Of a DNA stretch of 47,499 nucleotides, positions 7,687 to 15,925 are shown one piece after another. The notes under the pieces were generated by a model. The model searched no databases. It worked only from the letters and a program-made list of their open reading frames with translations, and was not told where the DNA came from. This DNA is from an uncultured Oscillospiraceae bacterium (GTDB lineage: Bacteria > Bacillota > Clostridia > Oscillospirales > Acutalibacteraceae), in NCBI GenBank assembly GCA_900543395.1, contig UQQT01000016.1, forward strand, positions 1 through 47,499, in the 5' to 3' direction. Made by a program: the position numbers and the translations under genes. The stretch's first letter is position 1. Each line of letters opens with the position of its first letter.

Positions 7687-8336
7687 TGCCGAGAAAAACA
7701 AAAAAGTCAAAATCTCATATATACGTTTTTTGCGAGGGCGAAAGCGAGCAAGCCTATTCGGATTTTTTGAAAGAACGTTTTGAAGATGTCGCTGTCATTA
7801 AAAAGCCTAAAAGCACAGGATTGTTTGAATATGCAAAACAAAAATTCAAAAATGACGCAACGTATAAAAACAATGCGGAAATTACGGACGAAATATGGTT
7901 TTTTTATGATGTTGAAAAGAAAGATATAAATAAAATTGAATCGAGACAAAAAATTATAAATGAACTCAGGCGGTTGAGAAAAAAGCCGAATATACGAGTC
8001 AGACTTCTGATAACAACGGCGTGCATTGAATATTGGCTGATGCTTCACTATAAGTATTTTGCTCCTGCTATTGAGACCGAGTCGGATAAAATCAATATTT
8101 TGAAAAGCGTTATTGCAAAAGAGCCCGCCTATGAAAAAGGTGACAGAATTTCTACTGCCAAGATAGCGGAAAGATATAAAACTGCAAATGAAAATGCAAA
8201 AAGAGTTTTGAAAGAGCTTTTGCCCGACGGTTTGCCTTCTTTAGAAGATACAGATGAAAGAAACATTTGGCTTTCGAAAAGCAGTAAAACTTTTTCAACC
8301 GTGTTTGAAGCTATTGAGTACTTAGAAAATTTATAA
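7686..8336 (+). CDS. rloB: RloB/AbiLii-like TOPRIM protein, putative defence nuclease
   Basis: This 216-residue protein has the RloB pattern. It begins with a basic tail (PRKTKKSKSH), followed by the first TOPRIM strand and acid IYVFCEGESEQAY (Glu17, Glu19, Glu21). The DxxxxD strand is WFFYDVEKKD (Asp75, Asp80), and a late helix reads TTACIEYWLMLHY, corresponding to the family's 'NP-FE-WLLLH' helix. RloB proteins are predicted metal-dependent nucleases or toxins unleashed by the RloA ATPase. Translation depends on the GAGGAG inside the 3' end of rloA and on the TAATG overlap. There is no clear terminator between its stop and the ogt region. Confidence 0.8.
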   Translation: MPRKTKKSKSHIYVFCEGESEQAYSDFLKERFEDVAVIKKPKSTGLFEYAKQKFKNDATYKNNAEITDEIWFFYDVEKKDINKIESRQKIINELRRLRKKPNIRVRLLITTACIEYWLMLHYKYFAPAIETESDKINILKSVIAKEPAYEKGDRISTAKIAERYKTANENAKRVLKELLPDGLPSLEDTDERNIWLSKSSKTFSTVFEAIEYLENL

Positions 8337-8406
8337 AAATTCGGGAGATGATTTTACGGTTTACAAATATATTTATAAAACGCCCGACGGGTTTGATGAT
8401 TTAATC

Positions 8407-8895
8407 ATGAACAGCGACGGCGGGTTTTTAACGGGCTTATGGTTTTCCGGCTCCCGTGATTCGTCGAAGCACGTTGAAAACTGCGAAGAAAAAGAACTGC
8501 CTGTTTTTTGGGAAACCGCAAAATGGCTCGACATTTATTTCAGCGGTAAAAATCCCGATTTTACGCCGAAATACTTAATTGAGAATTTAACGCCTTTCAG
8601 AAAAGAAGTTATTGACATAATCAGCTCGATTCCGTTCGGCGAAACCTTAACATATAACGACATTGCGAAAATTATCGCCGAAAAAAGAGGGATTGAAAAG
8701 ATGTCCGCGCAGGCGGTCGGGGGCGCGGTCGGCCGGAATCCGATTTGCATTATTGTCCCGTGTCACAGGGTCGTCGGCTCGAACGGGAGTCTGACGGGCT
8801 ACGGCGGCGGAATAAAAAACAAAACCGCGCTTTTAAAGCTTGAAAATAACGACATGAGTAAATTTTTTGTTCCGGAAAAAGGAACGGCATTATAA
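8407..8895 (+). CDS. ogt: Methylated-DNA--protein-cysteine methyltransferase, 5' end uncertain
   Basis: The protein repairs O6-methylguanine by transferring the methyl group to its own cysteine. The active site IIVPCHRVVGSNGSLTGYGGG is intact, and the upstream FGETLTYNDIA and AVGGAVGRNPI blocks are the DNA-binding helix region of the family. The first ATG in frame is 8407 and has no good ribosome site. The same frame upstream (8353-8406) still encodes family-like residues (FTVYKYIYKTPDGFDDLI) and contains no ATG, GTG or TTG. An ATG at 8348 lies one base out of frame, and one extra T in the run 8352-8355 would join it to this frame. Either the true start is non-standard, a one-base lesion exists, or a shortened protein is made from 8407. 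Confidence 0.85.
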   Translation: MNSDGGFLTGLWFSGSRDSSKHVENCEEKELPVFWETAKWLDIYFSGKNPDFTPKYLIENLTPFRKEVIDIISSIPFGETLTYNDIAKIIAEKRGIEKMSAQAVGGAVGRNPICIIVPCHRVVGSNGSLTGYGGGIKNKTALLKLENNDMSKFFVPEKGTAL

Positions 8896-8901
8896 AAAAT
8901 A

Positions 8902-8940
8902 CGGGTCTGTAAAACAGCTTTACAGACCCGTCGCTTTATT
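8902..8940. terminator. Bidirectional terminator between ogt and the flavoenzyme operon
   Basis: A perfect 12-bp stem (CGGGTCTGTAAA at 8902-8913, its complement at 8919-8930) has a 5-base loop. On the minus strand it is followed by a T-run (the A-run at 8894-8899 read in reverse), so it should end the minus-strand operon well. On the plus strand only a weaker T-rich tail follows. Confidence 0.8.
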
Positions 8941-8954
8941 TTATATTGTTAAAA

Positions 8955-10721
8955 TTAATTATCCTCTTCGATATATTCCTTATGCTCGCGCAGGAATTTT
9001 TTATCCTCCGGCTTTAAGTCAAGACCTATCGTTCCGCCCGGATTCATGAGGTAATCGGGGTCGAAGTAATCCTTGAGCGTGCGGATGATTCCGTATTCCT
9101 TTTCACCGAGATATCCCTCAAGCCACGGCGCAAACATCTTGCCGATGCCGTGGTGGTGGCTGATTGCCGCTCCGCTCTTCTGAATCGCGTCGAGAATTGT
9201 CGCATGATATGCTCTGAACTCCTCCTCGTCCTGCATCTTCGTCATGAATATGAAGTAGAGGTTTGCGCCTTGCGGATAGCAGTGTGACATGTGAGTCGTT
9301 ACGATAGTATTCGGAAGCTTGTGGCAGACCTCGCGCACCTCGCGGTGAACGCGCGCCATGTTAGACCAGTTGACGGTACATTCGAGCGTATCGATCATGA
9401 ATCCGAAATCCATAAGCGTGTCGCGGAGATACGGGTCGTTGAATCTGCCCTTTTCCCAGCCCTTGCAGACGTATCCGGTCATGGGGATACCGCCGTGCTT
9501 TACCGCTATTTTCATAATATTGCGCGCAACGTTCTTTGAAAATCCCTTTTCGCCGTCGGTGAAGCCTAAGAACAGACAGCGTTCGAAATCCTTGTAGCCG
9601 AGCTTGTTGAGCATGGGCTCGAGAGGCGTTTCGTCAACGTTGTAAAGATGAAGCATCAGCGACGTTTCTTCCGGGTCGGAGAGACGGAATACAGAGGAGA
9701 ATCCGCACTCGCACTGCATCATCTCGCGCGCGGCTTTCATTGCGGTCGGCCAGTCTTTGAACATATACGAGAAGCGTTTTCTGTTCTCGGGCATCCAGCG
9801 GAATATTTTAAGAGTAACCTCTGTAAGAACGCCGAACGTGCCCTCGCTGCCCATCATTATCTGATTGATGTTCGGACCCGTAGCCTCTCTCGGGTAATGG
9901 CTTGTCTCGATTTTGCCTATCGGGGTTGCGTATTTCTGTGAAACGACGATATCCGCGATAGTGCCGTAATACGTGCTGTTCTGACCGGCTCCGCGCGTTA
10001 CCGTCCATCCGCCGACGGAGGAATATTCGAACGACTGCGGGAAATGTCCGCATGTGTATGCACGCTTTGCTCCGAAAAGCGTCTGCGCGTTCTGAAGCGT
10101 TTCCTCGAGCTTCGGACCCGACATACCCGCCTGAACGGTGATGGTCTGATCCGTTTCGTTGAAGCGCAGAACCTTGTTGAAGTTACGTCTCATGTCGAGC
10201 GAAACTCCGCCGTTTATCGGCTCTACTCCGCGCGTAACGGATGAACCGCCTCCGTAAACGTAAAGCGGAATCTTATTTTTAACGACGTAATCGACGATTT
10301 TTTCAATCTGCTCGCTGTTCTCGGGGAAAACGACGAGATCGGGGAGGGAATCGAATCTGTGATGGCGTACGCGAAGAAGATCGTACATTGTCTGACCGTA
10401 CGAAACGGCGAGACGGTCGTAATCGCTCTGCGAAACGTTCTTTTCACCGACAATTTCGGCAATAGCCTTTACGTGCTTTTTATCCATTTTGGGAGCATGC
10501 TCTTTACCGAGATTGACACTCTCCATGCCGAGGTCGTCGTTGTACTGCATAAACTGCTCGTCTTTTAAATTACAGCGCTGTTTAACGTACTTATAAAGAC
10601 TCTCCTTCGGATATTTGAAAAAATCGGGGTCGCCCCAGCGGAAAATCGAGCGGTAGCTGTCCTCCGGTGCGCGCGTAAGCATCCATTTGGGTTCAAAGCC
10701 CTTATACGGTTTCGTACTCAT
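8955..10721 (-). CDS. FAD-binding oxidase, alkylglycerone-phosphate synthase-like
   Basis: The protein has a PCMH-type FAD domain (FAD_binding_4) and a C-terminal oxidase domain, 588 residues in all. Landmarks are LPDLVVFPENSEQIEKIVDY (start of the FAD domain), VYGGGSSVTRGVEP (pyrophosphate loop), GGWTVTRGAGQNSTYYG, MGSEGTFGVLTEVTLK, and near the C-terminus ISHHHGIGK, the His-rich active-site loop of alkyl-DHAP synthases, then DPDYLMNPGG. Relatives make ether-lipid precursors or oxidise 2-hydroxy acids. Which of these applies cannot be told here. It is the last gene of the operon. Its AGGAGG lies inside the kinase 3' end and there are only 2 bases between the genes. The company of a glycerol-kinase-like enzyme and GlpA/GlpB-like flavoproteins favours a glycerol-phosphate or polyol-related substrate. 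Confidence 0.85.
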   Translation of the reverse strand: MSTKPYKGFEPKWMLTRAPEDSYRSIFRWGDPDFFKYPKESLYKYVKQRCNLKDEQFMQYNDDLGMESVNLGKEHAPKMDKKHVKAIAEIVGEKNVSQSDYDRLAVSYGQTMYDLLRVRHHRFDSLPDLVVFPENSEQIEKIVDYVVKNKIPLYVYGGGSSVTRGVEPINGGVSLDMRRNFNKVLRFNETDQTITVQAGMSGPKLEETLQNAQTLFGAKRAYTCGHFPQSFEYSSVGGWTVTRGAGQNSTYYGTIADIVVSQKYATPIGKIETSHYPREATGPNINQIMMGSEGTFGVLTEVTLKIFRWMPENRKRFSYMFKDWPTAMKAAREMMQCECGFSSVFRLSDPEETSLMLHLYNVDETPLEPMLNKLGYKDFERCLFLGFTDGEKGFSKNVARNIMKIAVKHGGIPMTGYVCKGWEKGRFNDPYLRDTLMDFGFMIDTLECTVNWSNMARVHREVREVCHKLPNTIVTTHMSHCYPQGANLYFIFMTKMQDEEEFRAYHATILDAIQKSGAAISHHHGIGKMFAPWLEGYLGEKEYGIIRTLKDYFDPDYLMNPGGTIGLDLKPEDKKFLREHKEYIEEDN

Positions 10722-10723
10722 AT

Positions 10724-12277
10724 TTAATGTCCTCCTGTTTGAAAATTATGTAAATATTTTTCTATCGATTTTAATTTTGAAGCAAGACGGGAATACGCCT
10801 TATTATATATTTTCATATAAATCCCGTGGTTTCTTTCGTTCGGAATAAAGACGTCCTTTTTCTGTACCATGTGAGAAATGGCATCCTCGTAATCCTTGTA
10901 AACGCCCTTTGAAATAAACGCGGACATGGCGCATCCGACCGCGCACGCCTCATGCGTCTGAATCCGGTGAACGGGCAGACCGAAAACGTCGGCGGCAATC
11001 TGACAGACGACGGGACTGCTCGTTCCGCCGCCGCCCGCGTACAATTCGCTGACCGTAAGCTTTGAACGCTTCTGCATTGTGTCGAGTCCGTGATACAGCT
11101 CCATGCATATACCCTCGATAACGGCTCTGTACATGTGGTAGCGCGTATGAAAATCGGAAAATCCGACAATCGCTCCGCTGGCTCTCGGATTCGTAATGCC
11201 CGGAGTCCAGAACGGCTGTAAAATAAGTCCTCCCGCGCCGGGCTCGATATCCTTTATCTTTTCGTCAAGATATCTCTCGACGCTCATTCCCTGTTTTTCA
11301 GCCTCCGCCCTGTCGGCGGCTCCGAACTGCTCTACGAACCACGATATCAACCAGAAGCCTCTGAACACCTCGAATTCGGGGTTGTACATATCGTTAGGAA
11401 CGGCAGGGTACGCCGGCATGAACGGCTGGGGCTCGAAATAGTCCTTGACCGCCATCTGCAATGTCGCCGTTGTTCCGAATGAAATTGCCGCCTGGTTGGG
11501 TTTGATTACGGACATTCCGAGCGTTTCGCAGCCCTTGTCGGAGCCTGTCGCGATAAGCGGAAGCCCTGCGGGGATCCCTGTTTTTTTTGAAGCCTCGTCG
11601 GTAACAGAGCCTATGACCGCGCCCGAAGGGACAAGCTCGCACAGCTTTTCGGGCTCGACGTCGCAAACGCATCTTGTAAGCGAACCGGGCTTCATCCAGC
11701 ATCTGTTTTTATAATCAAACGGCACGTGACCTATCATGTTTGCCGTAGAATCCTTAAGCTTCCCGGTCAAAAGATAGTTGAGATAAGCCGACAGCATTAC
11801 GTATTTATCTGTTTTCTCCCACAGACCGCGTTCGTTCTGTTTTATCCAGTTCGACGCGGACGCGCGGTAAAGAATGCTGACGGATTCCTCCATTCCGACC
11901 AAAGCGAACAGAGCGCGTTTTAACGGCGGGATTTGACCCTCGTCGTCTGCCTCGCGTTCGTCGAGCCACAGTATTATATCGCGAAGCGGACGCCTGTTCT
12001 TGTCAAGGCAAAGCACCGTGTCGCGTATGCATGTCAGACTGACTGCGATTATCCGCTCCGTTTTGTCACTGTTTCGCTCAAGCAGCGTTTTTGACATTTC
12101 GGAAATGACATCAAAATAAAAGCCGGGCGACTGTTCCGCATATCCGGGCTGTTTTGAAATATAAGGAACCTCATATCTTTTCTGTTCCATATCTTCAAAT
12201 CCGCCGTATTTGTTTACGAGCAGGCACCGCGCGCTCTGCGTGCCGATATCAAATGTCAGCACAAGCGGTTGTTCCAT
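10724..12277 (-). CDS. FGGY-family carbohydrate kinase (glycerol/xylulose-kinase-like)
   Basis: This 517-residue kinase has the FGGY fold. The N-terminal phosphate loop is LTFDIGTQSARCLLVN. The mid-protein catalytic-base region is ATGSDKGCETLG, with Asp in the expected GxxD position, followed by ISFGTTATLQ. The C-terminal adenosine motif is ELYAGGGGTSSPVVCQIAAD. The substrate is probably a polyol or sugar; the family makes a phosphate ester that the neighbouring flavoenzymes could oxidise. It is not a canonical GlpK by eye: the 'GEI' and 'HEP' type motifs of bacterial glycerol kinases are not obvious. GGGGGA lies about six bases before the ATG. The gene is 21 bases downstream of the DUF1667 gene. 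Confidence 0.85.
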   Translation of the reverse strand: MEQPLVLTFDIGTQSARCLLVNKYGGFEDMEQKRYEVPYISKQPGYAEQSPGFYFDVISEMSKTLLERNSDKTERIIAVSLTCIRDTVLCLDKNRRPLRDIILWLDEREADDEGQIPPLKRALFALVGMEESVSILYRASASNWIKQNERGLWEKTDKYVMLSAYLNYLLTGKLKDSTANMIGHVPFDYKNRCWMKPGSLTRCVCDVEPEKLCELVPSGAVIGSVTDEASKKTGIPAGLPLIATGSDKGCETLGMSVIKPNQAAISFGTTATLQMAVKDYFEPQPFMPAYPAVPNDMYNPEFEVFRGFWLISWFVEQFGAADRAEAEKQGMSVERYLDEKIKDIEPGAGGLILQPFWTPGITNPRASGAIVGFSDFHTRYHMYRAVIEGICMELYHGLDTMQKRSKLTVSELYAGGGGTSSPVVCQIAADVFGLPVHRIQTHEACAVGCAMSAFISKGVYKDYEDAISHMVQKKDVFIPNERNHGIYMKIYNKAYSRLASKLKSIEKYLHNFQTGGH

Positions 12278-12298
12278 TGGGAAATTCCCCCTTTGTCA

Positions 12299-12667
12299 TT
12301 AGTTGTTTTCGTGCTTTAAAACATTGCTTGTCGATATTAAATCGACGCCGAGATTGAGAATATTTTTTACGACGATATCGTTTCGTCCGATTTTTTGGGA
12401 AACGGTTATCCTGTTAATTTCATGCATTAAATCAAAAATTCTGTTTTTCGGTATCGGAGCCGAAACGCGCACGGGCAGAACAGGTGCGTATTTAAAGCTC
12501 GTCCTGACCGTCGTGCAGACGGTACGGCGCGGATCCGTCATTTCCCTTACGGCAAAATCCTTTCCGCGTTTGCAGGAGTTTCCGGTAACGACTGTTTCGT
12601 TTCCGTCAGCGGAAACGGTCATTCTGCAGGAACGGGGACAGACGATGCAAACCAGTTCTTTTGTCAT
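12299..12667 (-). CDS. DUF1667 cysteine-motif protein (GlpABC-associated)
   Basis: This 122-residue protein starts ELVCIVCPRSCRMTV and continues with NSCKRGKDFAVREMTDPRR, giving CxxCxxxC and a further Cys. DUF1667 proteins regularly follow clostridial GlpA- and GlpB-like flavoproteins and are thought to carry a metal or iron-sulfur centre in electron transfer. The downstream residues TVRTSFKYAPVLPVRVSAPI match the family core. The start overlaps the stop of the upstream flavoprotein (ATGA), so the two are coupled. Confidence 0.85.
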   Translation of the reverse strand: MTKELVCIVCPRSCRMTVSADGNETVVTGNSCKRGKDFAVREMTDPRRTVCTTVRTSFKYAPVLPVRVSAPIPKNRIFDLMHEINRITVSQKIGRNDIVVKNILNLGVDLISTSNVLKHENN

Positions 12668-13944
12668 TTTACACCGTCTCCTTTCCCGAGTCTTTCAAGC
12701 CTGAGTTCAATTTTGCTGTTTTCGTTTAAATTGCATGAGTTAAAATCTATCGTGAGATTTTCCATTTCGGGCGGACGCATGAACGCGTATTTTTTCTTAA
12801 GAATTTCTTTTCCGCCGCACAATATGTGAAGAACGCAGTTGTTTTCGTCGTTTTTAACTCGGAAATACAAATCGGTTTTGCCGTTGTCCGCATTAATATT
12901 AAGCCTCTGCGGAACCGCGTAGAGAAGATCGTCTCCCGGGTTTATCCCGACAAACCTTCTTTCCTTATTCGAATACTCCGCCGCCGATTTTCCCGCCTGT
13001 TCGGCGTTTTGCGATACGTAGTCGACCAGATCGTTTACGTGAAGCGCGTTTCCGCATGAGAAAACTCCGTCTATACTCGTCATGCACTGTCCGTCGCAGA
13101 CGGGGCCTTTTGTTCTCGGGTCAAGCTTAACGCCTATTGATTCGGCAAGCTCGTTTTCGGGAATCAGTCCGACCGAAAGAATAAGAGCGTCGCATTCGAC
13201 AATCGTCTCGGTGCCGGGGATGGGTGTCATTTTTTCGTCAACCTTTGAGATTTCTACCGCTTCAAGCCTGTCAACGCCGAAAACGCGCGTGACCGTGTGC
13301 GAGAGGTGAAGAGGAATATCAAAATCGTAAAGGCACTGATGAAGATTTCTCGTAAGTCCCGACGGCGTAGGCTTTGCCTCATATACGCCGAGAACCTGCG
13401 CACCCTCAAGCGTCAGACGGCGCGCCATGATGAGTCCGATATCTCCCGAGCCGAGTATAATGCATTTTTTTGCGGGCATGAGTCCGAGAATATTCGTAAA
13501 GTGCTGGGCTGTTCCCGCGGTGAAAACTCCCGCAGGGCGTGTGCCGTGTATGAATACCTGCTTCGCGGTTCGCTCACGGCAGCCCGTTGCGAGAATAAGC
13601 GATTTTGTATCGAGAACGGAAACTCCGTTTCGTCCGACGGTGTGTACGGTAAAGCGTCCGTTTTCTTTTTTCTCGATTTTTGTAACGAATGTAAGAGTTC
13701 TGTATTCGATTTTTCTTTTATAAAGTTCGTCCTCGAAACGTTCCGCGTATTCGGGGCCCGAAAGCTGTTCGCCGAAGCGGTGAAGTCCGAAGCCGTCGTG
13801 AATACACTGCTTGAGTATTCCGCCCAGACGCGCTTCGCGTTCTATTAAGAGCACCTTTGCTCCGCTGTCGTGTGCGCTGACCGCCGCCGCAAGTCCCGCA
13901 GGACCTCCGCCGACAACGAGTACGTCGCAGCTTTCTGTCGTCAT
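12664..13944 (-). CDS. FAD/NAD(P)-dependent oxidoreductase (GlpB-like partner)
   Basis: The N-terminal FAD dinucleotide fold is CDVLVVGGGPAGLAAAVSA, with the FAD-ribose acid in VLLIERE. The NAD fold is CIILGSGDIGLIMARRL, and the second FAD contact is GVFSCGNALHVNDLVDYVSQ. At 426 residues it is the size of the pyridine nucleotide-disulphide oxidoreductase-like proteins found with GlpA-like proteins and DUF1667 in Clostridia, where the trio is considered an anaerobic glycerol-3-phosphate dehydrogenase. ATGA overlaps at both ends show a tight operon. It has no redox-active CxxxxC near the FAD site, so it is unlikely to be a thioredoxin reductase. Electrons probably pass between it and the GlpA-like protein and DUF1667. 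Confidence 0.85.
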   Translation of the reverse strand: MTTESCDVLVVGGGPAGLAAAVSAHDSGAKVLLIEREARLGGILKQCIHDGFGLHRFGEQLSGPEYAERFEDELYKRKIEYRTLTFVTKIEKKENGRFTVHTVGRNGVSVLDTKSLILATGCRERTAKQVFIHGTRPAGVFTAGTAQHFTNILGLMPAKKCIILGSGDIGLIMARRLTLEGAQVLGVYEAKPTPSGLTRNLHQCLYDFDIPLHLSHTVTRVFGVDRLEAVEISKVDEKMTPIPGTETIVECDALILSVGLIPENELAESIGVKLDPRTKGPVCDGQCMTSIDGVFSCGNALHVNDLVDYVSQNAEQAGKSAAEYSNKERRFVGINPGDDLLYAVPQRLNINADNGKTDLYFRVKNDENNCVLHILCGGKEILKKKYAFMRPPEMENLTIDFNSCNLNENSKIELRLERLGKGDGVK

Positions 13945-15671
13945 GCTTCATCGCCTCCCTCATTTTTCTTTGTTTCACCGAAATTTATTACCGACTCCGC
14001 AGAGGATTTTCTGACCTCGTAAAGAGGAACGGACAGAAAATCGGCGATTATTTTCGTAACGAGCGGAGAGCAGAAGCCTCCCTGACAGCGTCCCATTCCG
14101 GGGCGCACGCGTTTTTTGATGCCGTCAACCGTCGGCACGCATATCGGGGATTTTAACGCGTCGAGAATCTCGCCCTTGCTTATCTGCTCACACCGGCAGA
14201 TAATCTCTCCGTAGTCGGGATTTTTTTCAATCATTTTCTCCCTTGTCTCATCGTCCATTTCGCGCAGAACGGGAATTCCCCTGCGTATCGGATTATAATT
14301 AGTATTCTTTTCAATTGTATTTGATTTTCCGAGCATATCGACCGCAAGCAGAGCCATGTCGACTGCGACTGCGGGAGCCGTTGTGAGTCCGGGAGACTGT
14401 ATTCCCGCAACGTGAATCAGATTTTTCGTATTTCTGCCCGGCTCGAGGATGAAATCCTCCTCGAACGTCGGCGCGCGGACTCCCGTGAAGTATGTTATTA
14501 TGTCGCGTTTTGAAAGCTCGGGCATCGTCTGCGTCTGCTTGTCAAATACGGTTTTAATGCTCTCGGCGTTCGTCTGCGTGTTTTCCTTTTCGGCTGTTTC
14601 CACCGCGTCGGGACCTATGAGCAGATTATCATGCACGGTGTGCAGTATTCCTCCGCCTTTAGAATGATTTTTCCCGTGAATATTAAGATCCTTTACAGAG
14701 GCTATCGAATGCATGTACGCCCCGGCTTTTTGGTCGAGAATTGAATTCGTACCGCGCCTGGGGTGGATCGAGAAAAATCTGTCGTCAGCCATTGAGGCTA
14801 TATCCTCGGCGAAAACGCCCGCCGCATTGATAACGAGCTTCGGGAAAATCACTCCGCGGTTTGTTTTTACGCTTAAAATATTGTGTGACGATACGTCCAT
14901 CGAAAGCACCGCGGTATTAAGACTTACCTGCGCGCCGTTCTGCACGGCGTTTTCGGCGTAAGCGATTGTAAGTCCGTACGGGCAGACGCATCCGGCACTC
15001 GGGGAGTACATCGCAAATTTTGTTTCGGAGCTGAGCTTCGGCTCACGTTTGAGAAGCTCCTTGCCCGAAATTATCACAGTGTCCTCGATTCCGTCGTGCT
15101 TCTTTCTCCAAAAAGCATACAGATATATAAGCGGCTTTAACGCCGAAGAACGGAACAGAACGTACTGACCGACGCGTTTGAACGGAACGTCAAGCTCACG
15201 GCAGACGTCTGAGTACATACGGTTTGCACGGCGGATGTATTTGTGCTTGAGCGAGCCTTTTCCGAGGTCGATTCCGGGGTGAACCTCGCCGTCGTTGCGT
15301 CCCGAAGCCTGAAGCGCGAGATCCGGCTCCTTTTCGACGAGCAGAACGTCAAGCTTCCACTTTGTAAGCTCTCTTGCAATCGACGCGCCGGAAATTCCGC
15401 CTCCGATAATGAGAACGTCGGGAGCCTTGCCGTCGAGCGAATCGTCTTTTACGGACGGAATACGCATGGGCTCGGGAGCTTTACCCGTGTAAAGAATGTC
15501 GTTTACGACGTGGGTTTTGCTGAATTTTTTTGCCGCCGTCTGGCACGCCGAGACAATCTCGCTCCAGTCGGAGCTTTCGCCCCGGACGAAAACGGAGCCG
15601 TTCTGCTCGAGCGCGCTGAATTTTCCTCCGAATGCCTTTTTCAGTTTTTTGTTGATTGATGAAATATTCAT
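13941..15671 (-). CDS. glpA: GlpA-like FAD-dependent dehydrogenase with C-terminal [2Fe-2S] BFD domain
   Basis: Residues 1-65 look like a small BON-like domain (SVFVRGESSDWSEIVSACQ). The DAO-type FAD fold follows: PDVLIIGGGISGASIARELT with VLLVEKEPDLALQASGRNDG. The C-terminus carries a bacterioferritin-associated-ferredoxin cluster motif, IICRCEQISKGEILDA and then RCQGGFCSP, giving four Cys in CxC and CxxxxC pairs. This is the arrangement of clostridial GlpA-type sn-glycerol-3-phosphate dehydrogenases (576 residues here). It is the first gene of a five-gene minus-strand operon. GAGG lies about ten bases before the ATG. Two palindromic operators sit 39-90 bases upstream. The exact substrate is inferred from family membership. 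Confidence 0.87.
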   Translation of the reverse strand: MNISSINKKLKKAFGGKFSALEQNGSVFVRGESSDWSEIVSACQTAAKKFSKTHVVNDILYTGKAPEPMRIPSVKDDSLDGKAPDVLIIGGGISGASIARELTKWKLDVLLVEKEPDLALQASGRNDGEVHPGIDLGKGSLKHKYIRRANRMYSDVCRELDVPFKRVGQYVLFRSSALKPLIYLYAFWRKKHDGIEDTVIISGKELLKREPKLSSETKFAMYSPSAGCVCPYGLTIAYAENAVQNGAQVSLNTAVLSMDVSSHNILSVKTNRGVIFPKLVINAAGVFAEDIASMADDRFFSIHPRRGTNSILDQKAGAYMHSIASVKDLNIHGKNHSKGGGILHTVHDNLLIGPDAVETAEKENTQTNAESIKTVFDKQTQTMPELSKRDIITYFTGVRAPTFEEDFILEPGRNTKNLIHVAGIQSPGLTTAPAVAVDMALLAVDMLGKSNTIEKNTNYNPIRRGIPVLREMDDETREKMIEKNPDYGEIICRCEQISKGEILDALKSPICVPTVDGIKKRVRPGMGRCQGGFCSPLVTKIIADFLSVPLYEVRKSSAESVINFGETKKNEGGDEA

Positions 15672-15709
15672 AAAATAAGCCTCATTTGCTGACCCGTAAC
15701 AGGGCTTTG

Positions 15710-15729
15710 AGTCGGTTATATAACCGACT
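15710..15729. promoter_or_regulatory. Operator 1, perfect 20-bp palindrome
   Basis: AGTCGGTTATATAACCGACT is a perfect palindrome in the space between the glpA-like operon and the divergent TetR gene. With operator 2 it shares the half-site GTCGGT, and the centres are 31 bases apart (about three helical turns). Sites of this size and symmetry are typical of TetR dimers. It lies close enough to the operon start (39 bases from the ATG) to block that promoter. Confidence 0.8.
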
Positions 15730-15739
15730 TTGTTAAAGA

Positions 15740-15761
15740 ATGTCGGTCACATAACCGACAT
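15740..15761. promoter_or_regulatory. Operator 2, near-palindrome
   Basis: Half-sites ATGTCGGT and ACCGACAT face each other around a CACATA centre; two inner positions break symmetry. It is the same family of site as operator 1, so the pair probably binds the adjacent TetR protein cooperatively. I could not fix the -35 and -10 of the minus-strand operon with confidence; they probably overlap these two sites. Confidence 0.75.
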
Positions 15762-15867
15762 GTTGACTTTAGTATAAGCCCGTTTTATCGCATTGTCAAT
15801 ACTTTAAATGAAAAACCATAAAAATTAACATTATTTTTGTATATGTTGATTGACGGACATTTAATTG

Positions 15868-15896
15868 TAGACAACACGCCTTAATCGTGGTATAGT
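15868..15896 (+). promoter_or_regulatory. Promoter of the tetR gene
   Basis: TAGACA (15868-15873), 17 bases, TATAGT (15891-15896) with an extended TGG just before the -10. It is about 30 bases upstream of the tetR ATG and over 100 bases from the operators, so strong autorepression from those two sites is less obvious. Confidence 0.6.
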
Positions 15897-15925
15897 TTAA
15901 TTGATATTTTGCAGGAGAGGTGCTT

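Noticed and set aside
8147..8157. AATTTCTACTG inside rloB, identical to part of the Cas12a repeat hairpin
   Set aside because: Only 11 bases match, the pairing arm GTAGA is missing, and it is in a coding frame. Chance match in AT-rich DNA.
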